A stretch of DNA of 64,000 nt from Mycobacterium paraterrae (GCF_022430545.2 NZ_CP092488.2:4092001-4156000), one strand, 5' to 3'; shown: positions 1 to 9,200, numbered from the stretch's first letter. Program-made: numbers and translations. The notes: generated from the sequence alone by a model not told the origin.

Positions 1-428
1 CCGCCGGCGAGGTGCGGGTGGCGATGACCCGCAACGGCGGAAACATGGCCGACCCTGGATCGGTGTCCTACCTCTTCTCCCGCAAGGGCGTCGTGACACT
101 GGAGAAAAACGGTCTGACTGAGGACGATGTTCTCGCTGCGGTGCTGGACGCGGGTGCGGAGGATGTCAGCGACCTGGGGGACAGTTTCGAAATCGTCTCC
201 GAGCCAACCGATCTGGTCGCGGTGCGCAGTGCTCTGCAGGGCGCCGGCATCGATTATGACTCCGCTGAGGCCAGCTTTCAGCCCTCGGTCAGCGTGCCGG
301 TGGACGTCGAGGGCGCGCGCAAGGTGTTCAAACTGGTTGACGCCCTGGAAGACAGCGACGACGTGCAGAACGTGTGGACCAACGTCGACTTGTCCGACGA
401 GGTTTTGGCCGCGCTCGACGCGGACTAG
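1..428 (+). CDS. yebC: YebC/PmpR-family transcriptional regulator (3' part)
   Basis: The reading frame is already open at base 1 and ends at the TAG at 426-428, so only the C-terminal 141 or so residues are present. The protein has the acidic C-terminal YebC pattern: GGNMADPGSVSYLF, then FSRKG, a region rich in D and E, and the end VDLSDEVLAALDAD. YebC-family proteins are cytosolic DNA- or ribosome-associated regulators; in M. tuberculosis the orthologue is Rv2603c. It converges on speE with only 25 bases between the stops. The start lies outside the window. Confidence 0.93.
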   Translation, partial: AGEVRVAMTRNGGNMADPGSVSYLFSRKGVVTLEKNGLTEDDVLAAVLDAGAEDVSDLGDSFEIVSEPTDLVAVRSALQGAGIDYDSAEASFQPSVSVPVDVEGARKVFKLVDALEDSDDVQNVWTNVDLSDEVLAALDAD

Positions 429-453
429 TGAGTCTTTGCGCCCGGATCGCCAG

Positions 454-2022
454 CTAGTCGTAGCCGTGGCGCATGTCCTCCACGATGCGCGGGTGCTCCA
501 GCGTCGACGGCTCGAGGTTTTGCCGCCGCACATCGGGAGCGAAGACAGTCGCCGCGTCGAGCGTCGACTGATTGAGGTATCGCAGCGGCGGCGCGTTGTG
601 CGGCACGGTCGGCTGCGGGGCCTGCTCACCCCGACGTGCCAGCGCAAAGCCCCAGTCCCCGAACGTCGGAACGTACACGTGATACGGCGTGATGGCGTAA
701 CCGGCGGCCGCGATCGTGGAAACCGTTCGCCAGTAAGCTGTGCGAGTCGAGTAGGGGCTGCCGGACTGCACCACCATCAATCCGCCGGGCGTGAGCACAC
801 GCGATACCAGCGCGTAGAACTCCGTGGAATACAGCCGACCCAGTACGGGCGTATCGGGATCGGGCAGATCGACGATGACGGCGTCGAAGCTGGGTGTCCT
901 GGCGGCGCGCAGCCAGGTCATCGCATCGCCGGTCGCGATGTGCACACGCGGATTGTCGAGCGATCCTTCGTTGGCCGAACGCATTGTGGTGCGGGCCATT
1001 TCGACGACAGCAGGGTCGAGCTCGACCTGCACGATGTTGTCGACCCCGGGTACGCGCAGCAGTTCGCGCGCCGCCAGCCCGTCACCGCCACCCAGCACGA
1101 GCACCGAGCGCGCCCCGGCGCCGAGAGCGGGGTAGACCAGACTTTCGGTATACCGATACTCGTCGCGGGTGGAGAACTGTAAACCGCCGTCGAGATAGAG
1201 CCGCATGTCGTTTCCGCGGCGGGTGACCACGATCTCCTGGTAGGCGGACTGCCGGAACGCGATGATCGGGTCGGCGTAAAGCCGCTGCCGGCTGGTGGTT
1301 TCGATGTCCTTGGCCCGCACCAGCAACGTGGCGAGCAAGGCCAGCGCCAGGCCCAGTGAGGCCAGCGCGGTGATCAGCTGCCGCAGTGTCACGACGCGCC
1401 GCAGTAGGTAGACCGAAACCACGGCCGCGGCACACAGATTGATGATCCCGGTTGCCGCGGCCCCGCGGATCATGCCTAAGTGTGGCAACAGCAGGAACGG
1501 CCATACCAGTCCGCCGATCAAGGCGCCGGAATAGTCGGCGGCGTTGAGGTTGGCGAGCGTGCGGCCGGTCTCAGTGGGCTCAGCGGTGCGGCCCTGTTGC
1601 AGGAGGGTCATCAACAGCGGAACCTCGGCGCCGACCAGCGCGCCGATCAGCGCGGTACCCAGCGCCAGCATGAGCAGTGAGCCGCCGAAGAAAGAGAACA
1701 TCACATACAGGCCGGCGGCTGACAAGCCGCCGACGACGCCCAGCAGTGCTTCGACCGCAACGAAAGCGATTGCCGCGCTGTGCAGTAGCGGCTTGACCAA
1801 TAGTGCGCCCGCGCCCAGCGCGGCGATATAGCCGGCCACGATCAGCGAGGTGGCGACGATGCCGCCGCCGTTCAAGCTCGTCGAGAGGGTCAGCAGCGCC
1901 AACTCGTAGATGATGCCGCAGGCCGCACAAGCGGCCACCGCGGCCAGCAGCACGGCACGCCATCGCGTGCTGGTGACGGTCTTGTCGATCGTCGAATCAT
2001 GTTGCGGCTCAGCGGCTGTCAT
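454..2022 (-). CDS. speE: Membrane-anchored spermidine-synthase-like protein
   Basis: 522 residues, the same size as M. tuberculosis Rv2601. Roughly residues 20-225 are hydrophobic and form about seven transmembrane helices. The C-terminal half is a Rossmann aminopropyltransferase/methyltransferase fold with the nucleotide loop VLGGGDG, an acidic VELDP strand and the active-site-like DLPDPD segment. Known members would transfer an aminopropyl group from decarboxylated S-adenosylmethionine, but no adenosylmethionine decarboxylase gene is in the window and the real substrate of the membrane-fused form is uncertain. The ATG overlaps the stop of the upstream DUF350 gene (ATGA), which indicates translational coupling. 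It is the last gene of the 4048 to 454 operon. Confidence 0.88.
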   Translation of the reverse strand: MTAAEPQHDSTIDKTVTSTRWRAVLLAAVAACAACGIIYELALLTLSTSLNGGGIVATSLIVAGYIAALGAGALLVKPLLHSAAIAFVAVEALLGVVGGLSAAGLYVMFSFFGGSLLMLALGTALIGALVGAEVPLLMTLLQQGRTAEPTETGRTLANLNAADYSGALIGGLVWPFLLLPHLGMIRGAAATGIINLCAAAVVSVYLLRRVVTLRQLITALASLGLALALLATLLVRAKDIETTSRQRLYADPIIAFRQSAYQEIVVTRRGNDMRLYLDGGLQFSTRDEYRYTESLVYPALGAGARSVLVLGGGDGLAARELLRVPGVDNIVQVELDPAVVEMARTTMRSANEGSLDNPRVHIATGDAMTWLRAARTPSFDAVIVDLPDPDTPVLGRLYSTEFYALVSRVLTPGGLMVVQSGSPYSTRTAYWRTVSTIAAAGYAITPYHVYVPTFGDWGFALARRGEQAPQPTVPHNAPPLRYLNQSTLDAATVFAPDVRRQNLEPSTLEHPRIVEDMRHGYD

Positions 2023-2474
2023 GACAGCGCGGCGGCGGTGACTCCTCCGACGGCCAACAACATCACGGCCGTGGCGAACGCGGCCGGATGCAACTCAGGC
2101 TCGTCGACGTGTTCGTGGAACTCGCCAGGTATCACGACGTGCATGGCCAAGATGGCGACACCTTGCAGTATGACCCCGATGAGCCCGTATACGGCGACAC
2201 CGACGAGTCCCTGACCGAGTTGGCGGTAGCTGCTGGTGATGGCGCAGATGACGACGGCCGCCACCGCAATGTAGTTGGCGCAGGCGAGGATCACCGCGTT
2301 GGGTCGACGATCGACGAACACCAATTGCCGCAGTTTTCCGGGCGTCAAAACGTCGACAACGATGAAGCCGAGGATGAGTACGGCGGTGCCGACCAGGAAG
2401 TACGAAATGGTCGCCAGCGCCCCCTGCAAGACCGGATTGAGGTCGATGGAGCCCAATTCAACGGCTAGATACAT
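2019..2474 (-). CDS. DUF350 integral membrane protein
   Basis: 151 residues with about four transmembrane helices in two similar halves (ALATISYFLVGTAVLILGF and ACANYIAVAAVVICAI are the first helices of each pair). This is the DUF350 (YjfL-like) family and matches Rv2600 in context. The start was chosen at the ATG at 2474 because AGGAG lies 6 bases upstream; a longer upstream frame lacks a good site. It overlaps speE by the ATGA motif. Its function is unknown. DUF350 genes elsewhere are often found with polyamine or ATP-grasp genes, which fits this operon. Confidence 0.85.
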   Translation of the reverse strand: MYLAVELGSIDLNPVLQGALATISYFLVGTAVLILGFIVVDVLTPGKLRQLVFVDRRPNAVILACANYIAVAAVVICAITSSYRQLGQGLVGVAVYGLIGVILQGVAILAMHVVIPGEFHEHVDEPELHPAAFATAVMLLAVGGVTAAALS

Positions 2475-2496
2475 GATTTTCTCCTTCTGCTGCAGG

Positions 2497-2928
2497 TCAT
2501 TTGGTTCCGCCCGGGCCGCCCGTGCTGCCGCCCGATCCGCCCGACGGGGATCCCGGGTAGAAGCCGGGTCCGAGAAATATGAATGCGCCGTGGCTGTAGC
2601 CGGCGGCCAGATCCTCGACGCGGATACTGCAGGGGTGCGTGCCCTCGGCGCCGACTGACACGATGGCGTCGTTGTACCGCAGGTATTCGGTGCCGCCATT
2701 GGACGCCCGAGCCGCCGGACTCTGGTAGCCGACCAGCGAGTTCGCGGTCTGTGCGGGTGATCCGGTGCACAGGTACCGTGTGCCGCCTGCATCGCGGGAG
2801 TACTCGTGATAACGGGAGGCAATGTATGACCGAATATCTTTGTGCTGCAGAGTTATTCCGAAGATGAGGCTCAAGCAGGCCGAGGTGGCCAGCCCGAAGG
2901 CCAACACGAACAACGCGTTGCGGCTCAT
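2497..2928 (-). CDS. DUF4247-like membrane-anchored protein
   Basis: 143 residues, the length I recall for Rv2599. A single N-terminal transmembrane helix (residues about 5-22) is followed by an extracytoplasmic domain with two cysteines (LCTGSP and HPCSIR) that could form a disulphide, and a Gly/Ser-rich tail GGSGGSTGGPGG. The ATG at 2928 overlaps the stop of the upstream DUF2617 gene by ATGA, which decides the start over a 26-residue longer frame. It is part of the five-gene speE operon. No enzymatic motif is visible. Confidence 0.82.
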   Translation of the reverse strand: MSRNALFVLAFGLATSACLSLIFGITLQHKDIRSYIASRYHEYSRDAGGTRYLCTGSPAQTANSLVGYQSPAARASNGGTEYLRYNDAIVSVGAEGTHPCSIRVEDLAAGYSHGAFIFLGPGFYPGSPSGGSGGSTGGPGGTK

Positions 2929-3419
2929 GGGTGCCACCGGCTGCTGGTGTAGACGACCGTTCCGCCGGCTGCGGCGGGGTACAGGTGCCAGGTCTGCCAA
3001 CGCCATCCGCTGCCGTCCGGCTCGGCGGCCAATGCGGTAAGGGCCGCGTCGTCACCGGGGAATGTGCCGCCGAGCCAACCGCTCTCTGCGGTGCAGCGTG
3101 CACGCAATCTCTCCGCGAGCTGTCGGAACGCGGACTCGTCGCACTGGTCGATCCGGGACTGGATGTGATAGCCGGCCGCCTGACTGGATTCAGGCAGCTT
3201 TCCCGCGAGATCACACGAAACTTGTTCAATGAAAACGGTATTCGGCTGGTTAACGGTGATGACGTGGGATGCGCCCAACACACCCAGGACCAGTGACCCG
3301 CCATGTGGGTGATCGAGGCGGCATGCCGCCAGAGGGAGCGGAGGCGGTGTGTTGAGGGCCAGCCCCAGCTCCGAACCGCGAACGTCGACAGGCGTGACCG
3401 ACAAGTGATGGAGGGGCAC
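2925..3419 (-). CDS. DUF2617 family protein
   Basis: 164 residues, equal to Rv2598. A soluble protein beginning VPLHHLSVTPVDV with no signal or membrane segment. The GTG start at 3419 lies 12 bases after the stop of the DUF4178 gene and just behind GGGGTTACC. The frame runs further upstream but that part overlaps the DUF4178 gene in another frame. It ends in the ATGA overlap with the next gene. Function unknown; it is conserved with the same neighbours across mycobacteria, so it probably works with the membrane partners of this operon. Confidence 0.8.
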   Translation of the reverse strand: MPLHHLSVTPVDVRGSELGLALNTPPPLPLAACRLDHPHGGSLVLGVLGASHVITVNQPNTVFIEQVSCDLAGKLPESSQAAGYHIQSRIDQCDESAFRQLAERLRARCTAESGWLGGTFPGDDAALTALAAEPDGSGWRWQTWHLYPAAAGGTVVYTSSRWHP

Positions 3420-3430
3420 CGAGGTAACCC

Positions 3431-4048
3431 CTACTCGGAAACCGGCGGTGGGGCCGGGTACACAGTGAGTTCGCCGGTCACCACGGCCTTGCCGGTCGAT
3501 ACCTCCCACGGCATGTCCGGCGCCCAGCGCTCGAAAGACAACAGAGCGGTCTCGTCGGCGTTGGCGTAGTCGACGAAGTCCATCTCGCCGCCGGCGGGCA
3601 GGCCGGTCGTGCCTTCGGTGGTGTAGCCGGCGTGCCCCCGCTCTGACTCGTGGTAGGTCACTCCGTCGATGACGTGCTGGCCGCCCGGCTGCAGTTGTAA
3701 GTCCTTGCGGGCGGTCCACATCGCCAGTTTGAGTCGCCCATCGTCGTCCTCGACGCTGAACCAGACGGGTTCGGCACCGCCTTCCAGGAGATGTTCCCAC
3801 CAAACGAAGGGGCCTTCGCGATAGGTGACCGAACCGCGCACCACGTAGTCGACGCCGCCGTGGCTGACTATTGCTCCGGGACCAAGCTGGCGGGGTCCGA
3901 ATTGCGGTGCGGCTGAGGCGAAGGCAAGCGGGTCTTGGCGGCCGCCGCCGCGTGGCGTCTTAGGACGGCGCAGGGCAACGACGAAGACGGCGATCGCTGC
4001 GACGAAAAGGACGGCGGCAAGCACGAGCAGCACTGACCCCATGCGCAA
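3431..4048 (-). CDS. DUF4178 membrane protein, first gene of the speE operon
   Basis: 205 residues, matching Rv2597 in size. One N-terminal transmembrane helix (VLLVLAAVLFVAAIAVFVVAL, about residues 6-26) and a basic RRPKTPRGGG stop-transfer stretch are followed by a beta-rich DUF4178 domain with GAIVSHGGVDYVVRGSV and FVWWEHLLE. The sequence upstream of the ATG (4049-4215) is the only space in this cluster large enough for a promoter. Operon order is DUF4178, DUF2617, DUF4247, DUF350, speE. Biochemical role unknown. Confidence 0.82.
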   Translation of the reverse strand: MRMGSVLLVLAAVLFVAAIAVFVVALRRPKTPRGGGRQDPLAFASAAPQFGPRQLGPGAIVSHGGVDYVVRGSVTYREGPFVWWEHLLEGGAEPVWFSVEDDDGRLKLAMWTARKDLQLQPGGQHVIDGVTYHESERGHAGYTTEGTTGLPAGGEMDFVDYANADETALLSFERWAPDMPWEVSTGKAVVTGELTVYPAPPPVSE

Positions 4049-4215
4049 CCTTTCTGTACGCGGGACCGCGGACGATGCGGTTCAAGGTAACAAGTTCTGC
4101 CGGGTCAGGGCGGACTACCGCGATCTTGATCGAGGACGCGGGCTCCACCGCGAATCACATTACGCATGTGCGCGGGCATTCGTCTGCCGCTTCGCGCTGA
4201 AGCGCGGGCGGGTCG

Positions 4216-4716
4216 TCAGGCGCAGAGTTTGTCGGCTGCGCCGAGTTGCGAATCAAGGTCGCGCCGCAACGACTCCTGCGCTTCGGCGGCCGACCGATTC
4301 AGGTAGTTGAGGCCAAGCTGTTCGATCGTGTCGGCCACCGAGTTGATCGCGTTGGCGACATCGCTCGGCGCGGCGGCGTTGGCATCGAGCCGGTCCTTCA
4401 GGTAAGCGCCACCGCCGAGCAGGGCCAACCGAGCGCTCGTGGCCACCGCGAGGTCGGCCGTCGGGTCGTTCGGCGGGCTTTGCAGATGCGTGTTGAGTAC
4501 GACGGCGCCGTGAGTGGCGGCGTAGGCCTTGCACACGTTGGCTTTTGCGTCGCCACCTTGCTGCTTGGTACCGACAGCGTCGGTGTGTGTCGGACGAAAG
4601 TAGGCAAGCCCGGCGAGAACTAGGGCAACCAACGAAATCACCAGCGTGGCGAACAGCGGCCACTGTGGCTTACTGGCGACGGAATTGTTCTCCGCGGACT
4701 CAGGAGTGTCAGGCAT
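4216..4716 (-). CDS. Mycobacterial single-pass membrane protein of unknown function
   Basis: 166 residues: a short polar N-terminus, one transmembrane helix (LFATLVISLVALVLAGLAYF, about residues 21-40) and an alpha-helical outer domain of about 120 residues with two cysteines (NVCKAY and the terminal KLCA). The architecture resembles the larger duplicated protein at 39352-40374 (one helix plus a helical domain ending near a C-terminal cysteine), but a family relation is only my inference. It is separated from the DUF4178 start by 167 bases and may or may not be cotranscribed. Not recognised further. Confidence 0.7.
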   Translation of the reverse strand: MPDTPESAENNSVASKPQWPLFATLVISLVALVLAGLAYFRPTHTDAVGTKQQGGDAKANVCKAYAATHGAVVLNTHLQSPPNDPTADLAVATSARLALLGGGAYLKDRLDANAAAPSDVANAINSVADTIEQLGLNYLNRSAAEAQESLRRDLDSQLGAADKLCA

Positions 4717-4796
4717 TCGCCGAGGATATCCGCCACCGCTGTTACCCGAGGCGCATTGACGAACACATCTCGCTCACAACTGATTTCGCTTCGCCG

Positions 4797-6014
4797 CTAC
4801 CCAGCGGGTGGAAGGGCCATCGCAAGAAAGTCAAGACGCCACAACGCCTGAAACAGCCTCCGCGCGAACTTCTCGAACTCGATTGTCCGCGCGCGTCCCG
4901 ATCCTTGCCGCTGTGCAACAGCTGCGGCGATCTCGCGGATGGTGCGGTGCCCGTCGATGTTCTGTACGTAGGGCAGCTGAGCGGCGGTAAGGGGCATGCG
5001 CCAATTCGGCCGGAAGATATCGTCGCCGGACAACCCACACCGCATACGCATCAGCGGGACGTACTCAAGACTCTCAACCGTCGAAAAGTCAATGTCGTAA
5101 CTCTTTTTCGGGCGATCGGGGCTGCACGCGATGAAGAAGTGGCAGGCGTTGGAGCTTTGGATACGTTCCATCGTCGACCAGATCTTGGGCCCGGGTTTTC
5201 CGCTGAGCGCCGCGGTGAGATCAGGAGCTGAGTTCAGCAAGTCGTGATGGTAGTAGGGCGCTTTCTGCAGCCAGCCTTGAAATTCAAGACCGGCCTCGGC
5301 GACCAGGTCGAAGCAGTCAGCGACCGTGTAGTTGCGGGCGCGACCGTGCAGGAACGTATCGACCAGGACGGCGTCGAATTGCGCGTCGCCCGACATCTTC
5401 AGGTAGCCGCGAGCGGGGTGGTCGGCCGGCAGCAGCGCAATAGTCTCTTTGACCACCCGCAGCGAGGCCTCGTCTTGCTGCAATCCCAAGTCGCGGAACG
5501 TCGATTCCAGCATCTCGACGCCAACCCGCCCGTACTTGGCGTAGAGCATCACACCGATCGCCCCAGCGGGCCGCAGGCATGCGGCCAGCGCCTTCATACC
5601 GACCACGGGCTCCGCCATGTGATGCAGTACGCCGGTCGACACGATGAGGTCGAAATCCGCTCCCAGCGTTGGCGATTCCTCGATCGGTAGCAGATGCAAG
5701 TCGAGGTTCGTCAAACCGTACTTGTCCTTCAGGTACTGCTGATGATCCAGCGACGGCTGGCTGACATCGATCGCTACCACCTTGGCGTCGGGGTTGGTGT
5801 AGGCGAAGACAGCAGCCTGGTTGGTACCGCAGCCGGCGATCAGGATGTCAAGGTCGGGCTTGTATTCGCGGTCAGGCCACAAGATTCGGGACGCGTGACG
5901 GGGATCGAACCATTGCCAGTTGCTGCGAAGCCATACTTCGAGGTCTTGGATTGGCTCGGGATACCGCCAACGCTCGTACTGGCGCGAAACGATGTCGGAC
6001 GTGGGGTTGCTCAT
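4797..6014 (-). CDS. Class I SAM-dependent methyltransferase with PqqD-like C-terminus
   Basis: 405 residues from the ATG at 6014 (a GTG at 6071 would add 19). Residues about 55-65 hold the SAM-binding motif ILIAGCGTNQAA, followed by AIDVSQPSLDHQ and the acidic VSTGVLHHM strand typical of methyltransferase type 11/12. The last 80 or so residues (LPYVQNIDGHRTIREIAAA) look like a small PqqD/wHTH-type domain. That pairing suggests modification of a peptide or carrier-bound substrate, but nothing nearby identifies the target. The 6014 start is preferred because GGAG lies 11 bases upstream and the conserved block starts right after it. Confidence 0.75.
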   Translation of the reverse strand: MSNPTSDIVSRQYERWRYPEPIQDLEVWLRSNWQWFDPRHASRILWPDREYKPDLDILIAGCGTNQAAVFAYTNPDAKVVAIDVSQPSLDHQQYLKDKYGLTNLDLHLLPIEESPTLGADFDLIVSTGVLHHMAEPVVGMKALAACLRPAGAIGVMLYAKYGRVGVEMLESTFRDLGLQQDEASLRVVKETIALLPADHPARGYLKMSGDAQFDAVLVDTFLHGRARNYTVADCFDLVAEAGLEFQGWLQKAPYYHHDLLNSAPDLTAALSGKPGPKIWSTMERIQSSNACHFFIACSPDRPKKSYDIDFSTVESLEYVPLMRMRCGLSGDDIFRPNWRMPLTAAQLPYVQNIDGHRTIREIAAAVAQRQGSGRARTIEFEKFARRLFQALWRLDFLAMALPPAG

Positions 6015-6223
6015 GTCAGCTTCGACTCCGATGGCGTACGTCGCATCGGGCGAGAATATCGGCGATTGCACGTTGGCGTTGACTTGTCGTCAGAACTGCC
6101 CGCGAGCCGTGGGTGATCGACATTGACCACGTTGTCGGCGACTTACGACGATCAGTTACACCGTCGACGAGGCAACCGCGGCCGAGTCTTTCGACCGGGC
6201 CGCGGCTGCCTGCGCTCAGGATC

Positions 6224-9160
6224 TCAGGGGTTGTTGGCCCCGTTCGCGCCGTTCGTGCCGGGCGTGCCGTTGGCCTGTGCGTTGCCTCCAGGCTGCCCGT
6301 TGCCCCCGACGGCGTTGGTGCCGTTGCCGCCGTCGCCGCCGGTCCCGCCGTTGCCGGCGCCACCTGTGCCTGCGGCGGTGCCGTTGCCGCCGGCCCCGCC
6401 GTTGCCGCCGGTGCCGTTGGCGGTGCTGGCGGTACCCGCACCGCCGTCACCGCCTGCGCCACCGGTCGCGCCAGCGGTGGTCCCGCCCACGCCGCCGGCC
6501 GCGCCGACGCCGCCTTTGGCGTTGAGGGCGGTCGTTCCGGTGTTGCTCAAAATGGCGTTGCCGCCGTTGCCGCCTGCCCCGCCGGGACCCGCCGAGCCGG
6601 CCGCACCGCCAGCCCCACCCGCGCCCCCGACGGCCGAGCCGCTGCCCGATCCTGCAACGCCTGAGCCGCCGTTGCCGCCGGCGCCGCCGACTGCGCCGGC
6701 CGTCGTGCCACCAGTCCCGCCGACGCCGCCCGCTCCGCCGGTGCTGTTGCCGCTACCACCCGACACAATGGCGTTGCCGCCGTTGCCGCCTGCTCCACCG
6801 GTGGCTCCAGCGACGGTGCCGTTGCCGCCCGCCGCACCGGCTCCGCCGGTGGCTGTGGTGCCACTGAAAGCGGTGGCTGCCAGGCCGCCGTCTCCGCCGT
6901 TACCGCCGGCCACGCCGGTGCCGCTGGCTCCGCCGGCGCCACCGACCGCGACGCCGTTGTTGACGACTTGGCTGCCCGCGCCGCTGCCGGCGGAGACGCT
7001 AGCGGCACCGCCGTCACCGCCGACTGCACCCGCGGACTGACCGGCGCCACCCACGCCTCCGGTCGCGGTGCCGCCGGAAACCATACCGCCGGTGGGCGAA
7101 CCGCCACTGCTGTTGCCGAGGCCACCCGACAGCACGGCGCTGCCGCCGGTTCCGCCGTCGCCGCCGCTGGTGCCGGCGCCGCCCGCGCCCCCGGTCGCAG
7201 TGCCGCCGGCAAAGCCGGGCTGGTTTCCAGCGACCGGACCGGATTGCAGCTGGCCGCCGGACGCGCCGATGAGCCCACGGCCGCCGTCGCCCCCGACGCT
7301 GCCCACACCGGTGCCGGAGCCACCAGCGCCGCCGGTTGCCGTGCCGCTGACTGTCCCGCTGTTGATCGGATTGAGAGAAATGTTTCCGTAGCCGCCGCTG
7401 AGGATGCCTTGGCCGCCGTCGCCGCCGTCGCCGCCGTCGGCGCCCGCTCCACCGGCGCCGCCGGTGGCGGTGCCACTCGCGAGGCTGCCGACGCCGTTGG
7501 ACTCGATCACAGCGCCTCCGCCGTCGCCGCCCGTTGCGCCGTTGGCGCCACCGGCGCCGCCGACGCCACCGACCGCTTTGCCGCCGACGATCGAGCCACC
7601 GTTTGCGTTGAGATCTGCGGATCCGCCCTGACCGCCGACGCCGCCCGTCGCCGTGGTGGACCCGGCGCCACCGGCGCCGCCCGCGCCACCGGTCGCGGTG
7701 GACGTTCCGCCAATGAGCCCGCCGCTGTTGGTACTGGTAACGGCCCATCCGCCGCCGCCGCCGCCACCGCCACCCTGGCCGGCTGCATCCGCGGTCCCGA
7801 CACCACCCGCACCACCGGCGCCACCGGCGCCACCGGTCGCGGTCGCGCCGGTCGCGCTGACGGAATCACCGGCCCCACCGGCGCCACCGGAGCCACCGTT
7901 GCCGTCGAGCCCGCTTGCGCCTGCGAAGCCGGACGACGTTCCCGCGCCGCCCGCCAACCCGCTGTGGCCGCCTTCGCCACCTGTACCACCGACGCCGCCG
8001 AAGCCCATTGACTTGAGGTTGTCGAGGTCGCCGAGGGCGCCCGCGCCGCCATTGCCGCCGACACCGCCGTTACCGCCACTGCCGCCAAAGCCAAACAGCC
8101 CGGCCGTGCCGCCGTTGCCGCCGAGGCCACCTTCGCCGCCGTCACCGCCGCTGCCGTCGCCGGTGATGAACGAGCCTGTGGTGCCGTTCAGGCCGGCACC
8201 GCCGCTTCCGCCGTTGCCGCCCGAGCCGAGGAACGAGAACTGGCCGCCGTTGCCGCCGTTACCGCCCGTACCTGCGGCCTGGGTCGCGGTGGCGGCGCTT
8301 CCGGCGCCACCGGCGCCACCGTTGCCGAGGGATCCATAGGTGGCGCCGTTGCCGCCGTTGCCGCCGACGAAGCCCATGCCGCCGTTTCCGCCGGAGCCGG
8401 AGAACGCGAACTCTCCGGTGTTGCCGCCGTTGCCGCCGATACCGAGGCCGCTGCCGTCGCCGCCGAGACCACCGTTGCCGCCGTACATGCCGCCGAGGCC
8501 GCCGGCGCCGCCGTCGCCACCGCCGAAGCCGTCGCCGCCGGCCCCGCCGTTGCCGAACATTCCGGCGTCACCGCCCGCGCCGCCATTGACGTCGACGCCG
8601 GTGAGCGCGGTATACCCGTCGCCACCGTTGCCGAAGTAGATGCCGCCGTCCTGGCCATTGATGGAGTCGATGGTTCCGTTGGCGCCGTTGCAGATGTAGC
8701 CGCAGGAGTCGGCAACCGCGGCGGGGTTCATCTGGACTAGCCAGGTGTTGAGGTCCTCGGTCATGGGGTTTTCGATCCAGCTGGTCTGCAGGCCTTGCCA
8801 GAAGTCCGTGAACGGGTCCGAAGCCGCGCTCGAGCCGGCAGAGGCAGCGCCGAAGACGTTGTCGAGACCTGCCGACGCGTCGGCCGCCGACCACGCGGTC
8901 AGCGCGGTGTCAAGGCTGTCAACCCAGCTCCCCAGGCTAGCGCCGAAGGCCGGGTCGAGGCTGGTGATCGAGGCGACGATCGGATCGATGATGCTGTCCA
9001 ACCCGAAATCATCTGCGTGAGCCGCCGGCGCGCTTGCCAGCGGACCCAAACCCAACGCCAGAAACGCGCCGGCACTACCGCCGAGCCCCATCATGCTCGA
9101 GCGACGACGCGCTTTGCTTCGGCGCCGCTGCCGGCTCCCCCCGGAGTGCTTACCGGCCAT
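6224..9160 (-). CDS. Exported PGRS-repeat protein lacking a PE domain
   Basis: 978 residues from the ATG at 9160, preceded by the strong ribosome site GGGGGAG. The N-terminus has a very basic stretch (RQRRRSKARRRSS), a hydrophobic core and an APAAHADD cleavage site, so this is a Sec/Tat-type signal peptide and not a PE domain. Residues about 50-165 form a unique helical domain ending in a CGYIC pair. From about residue 170 to the end there are hundreds of GGAGG/GGNGG glycine loops with inserted STATGG units. It occupies the same neighbourhood as PE_PGRS44 in M. tuberculosis. Likely surface-associated. The repeat body is prone to length change. Confidence 0.85.
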   Translation of the reverse strand: MAGKHSGGSRQRRRSKARRRSSMMGLGGSAGAFLALGLGPLASAPAAHADDFGLDSIIDPIVASITSLDPAFGASLGSWVDSLDTALTAWSAADASAGLDNVFGAASAGSSAASDPFTDFWQGLQTSWIENPMTEDLNTWLVQMNPAAVADSCGYICNGANGTIDSINGQDGGIYFGNGGDGYTALTGVDVNGGAGGDAGMFGNGGAGGDGFGGGDGGAGGLGGMYGGNGGLGGDGSGLGIGGNGGNTGEFAFSGSGGNGGMGFVGGNGGNGATYGSLGNGGAGGAGSAATATQAAGTGGNGGNGGQFSFLGSGGNGGSGGAGLNGTTGSFITGDGSGGDGGEGGLGGNGGTAGLFGFGGSGGNGGVGGNGGAGALGDLDNLKSMGFGGVGGTGGEGGHSGLAGGAGTSSGFAGASGLDGNGGSGGAGGAGDSVSATGATATGGAGGAGGAGGVGTADAAGQGGGGGGGGGWAVTSTNSGGLIGGTSTATGGAGGAGGAGSTTATGGVGGQGGSADLNANGGSIVGGKAVGGVGGAGGANGATGGDGGGAVIESNGVGSLASGTATGGAGGAGADGGDGGDGGQGILSGGYGNISLNPINSGTVSGTATGGAGGSGTGVGSVGGDGGRGLIGASGGQLQSGPVAGNQPGFAGGTATGGAGGAGTSGGDGGTGGSAVLSGGLGNSSGGSPTGGMVSGGTATGGVGGAGQSAGAVGGDGGAASVSAGSGAGSQVVNNGVAVGGAGGASGTGVAGGNGGDGGLAATAFSGTTATGGAGAAGGNGTVAGATGGAGGNGGNAIVSGGSGNSTGGAGGVGGTGGTTAGAVGGAGGNGGSGVAGSGSGSAVGGAGGAGGAAGSAGPGGAGGNGGNAILSNTGTTALNAKGGVGAAGGVGGTTAGATGGAGGDGGAGTASTANGTGGNGGAGGNGTAAGTGGAGNGGTGGDGGNGTNAVGGNGQPGGNAQANGTPGTNGANGANNP

Positions 9161-9200
9161 GATCGCTCCCCCTTGCAGAAGTGAAGATTCTCGGTTCTCA

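Noticed and set aside
6123..8639. Long proline-rich frames on the plus strand opposite the PGRS gene
   Set aside because: They are the antisense reading of glycine-rich codons (GGC/GCC) and have no signals or homology of their own.
6224..8700. Repetitive DNA of the PGRS tract considered as CRISPR or minisatellite array
   Set aside because: Units are short, irregular and all in one coding frame; there are no uniform repeats or unique spacers.
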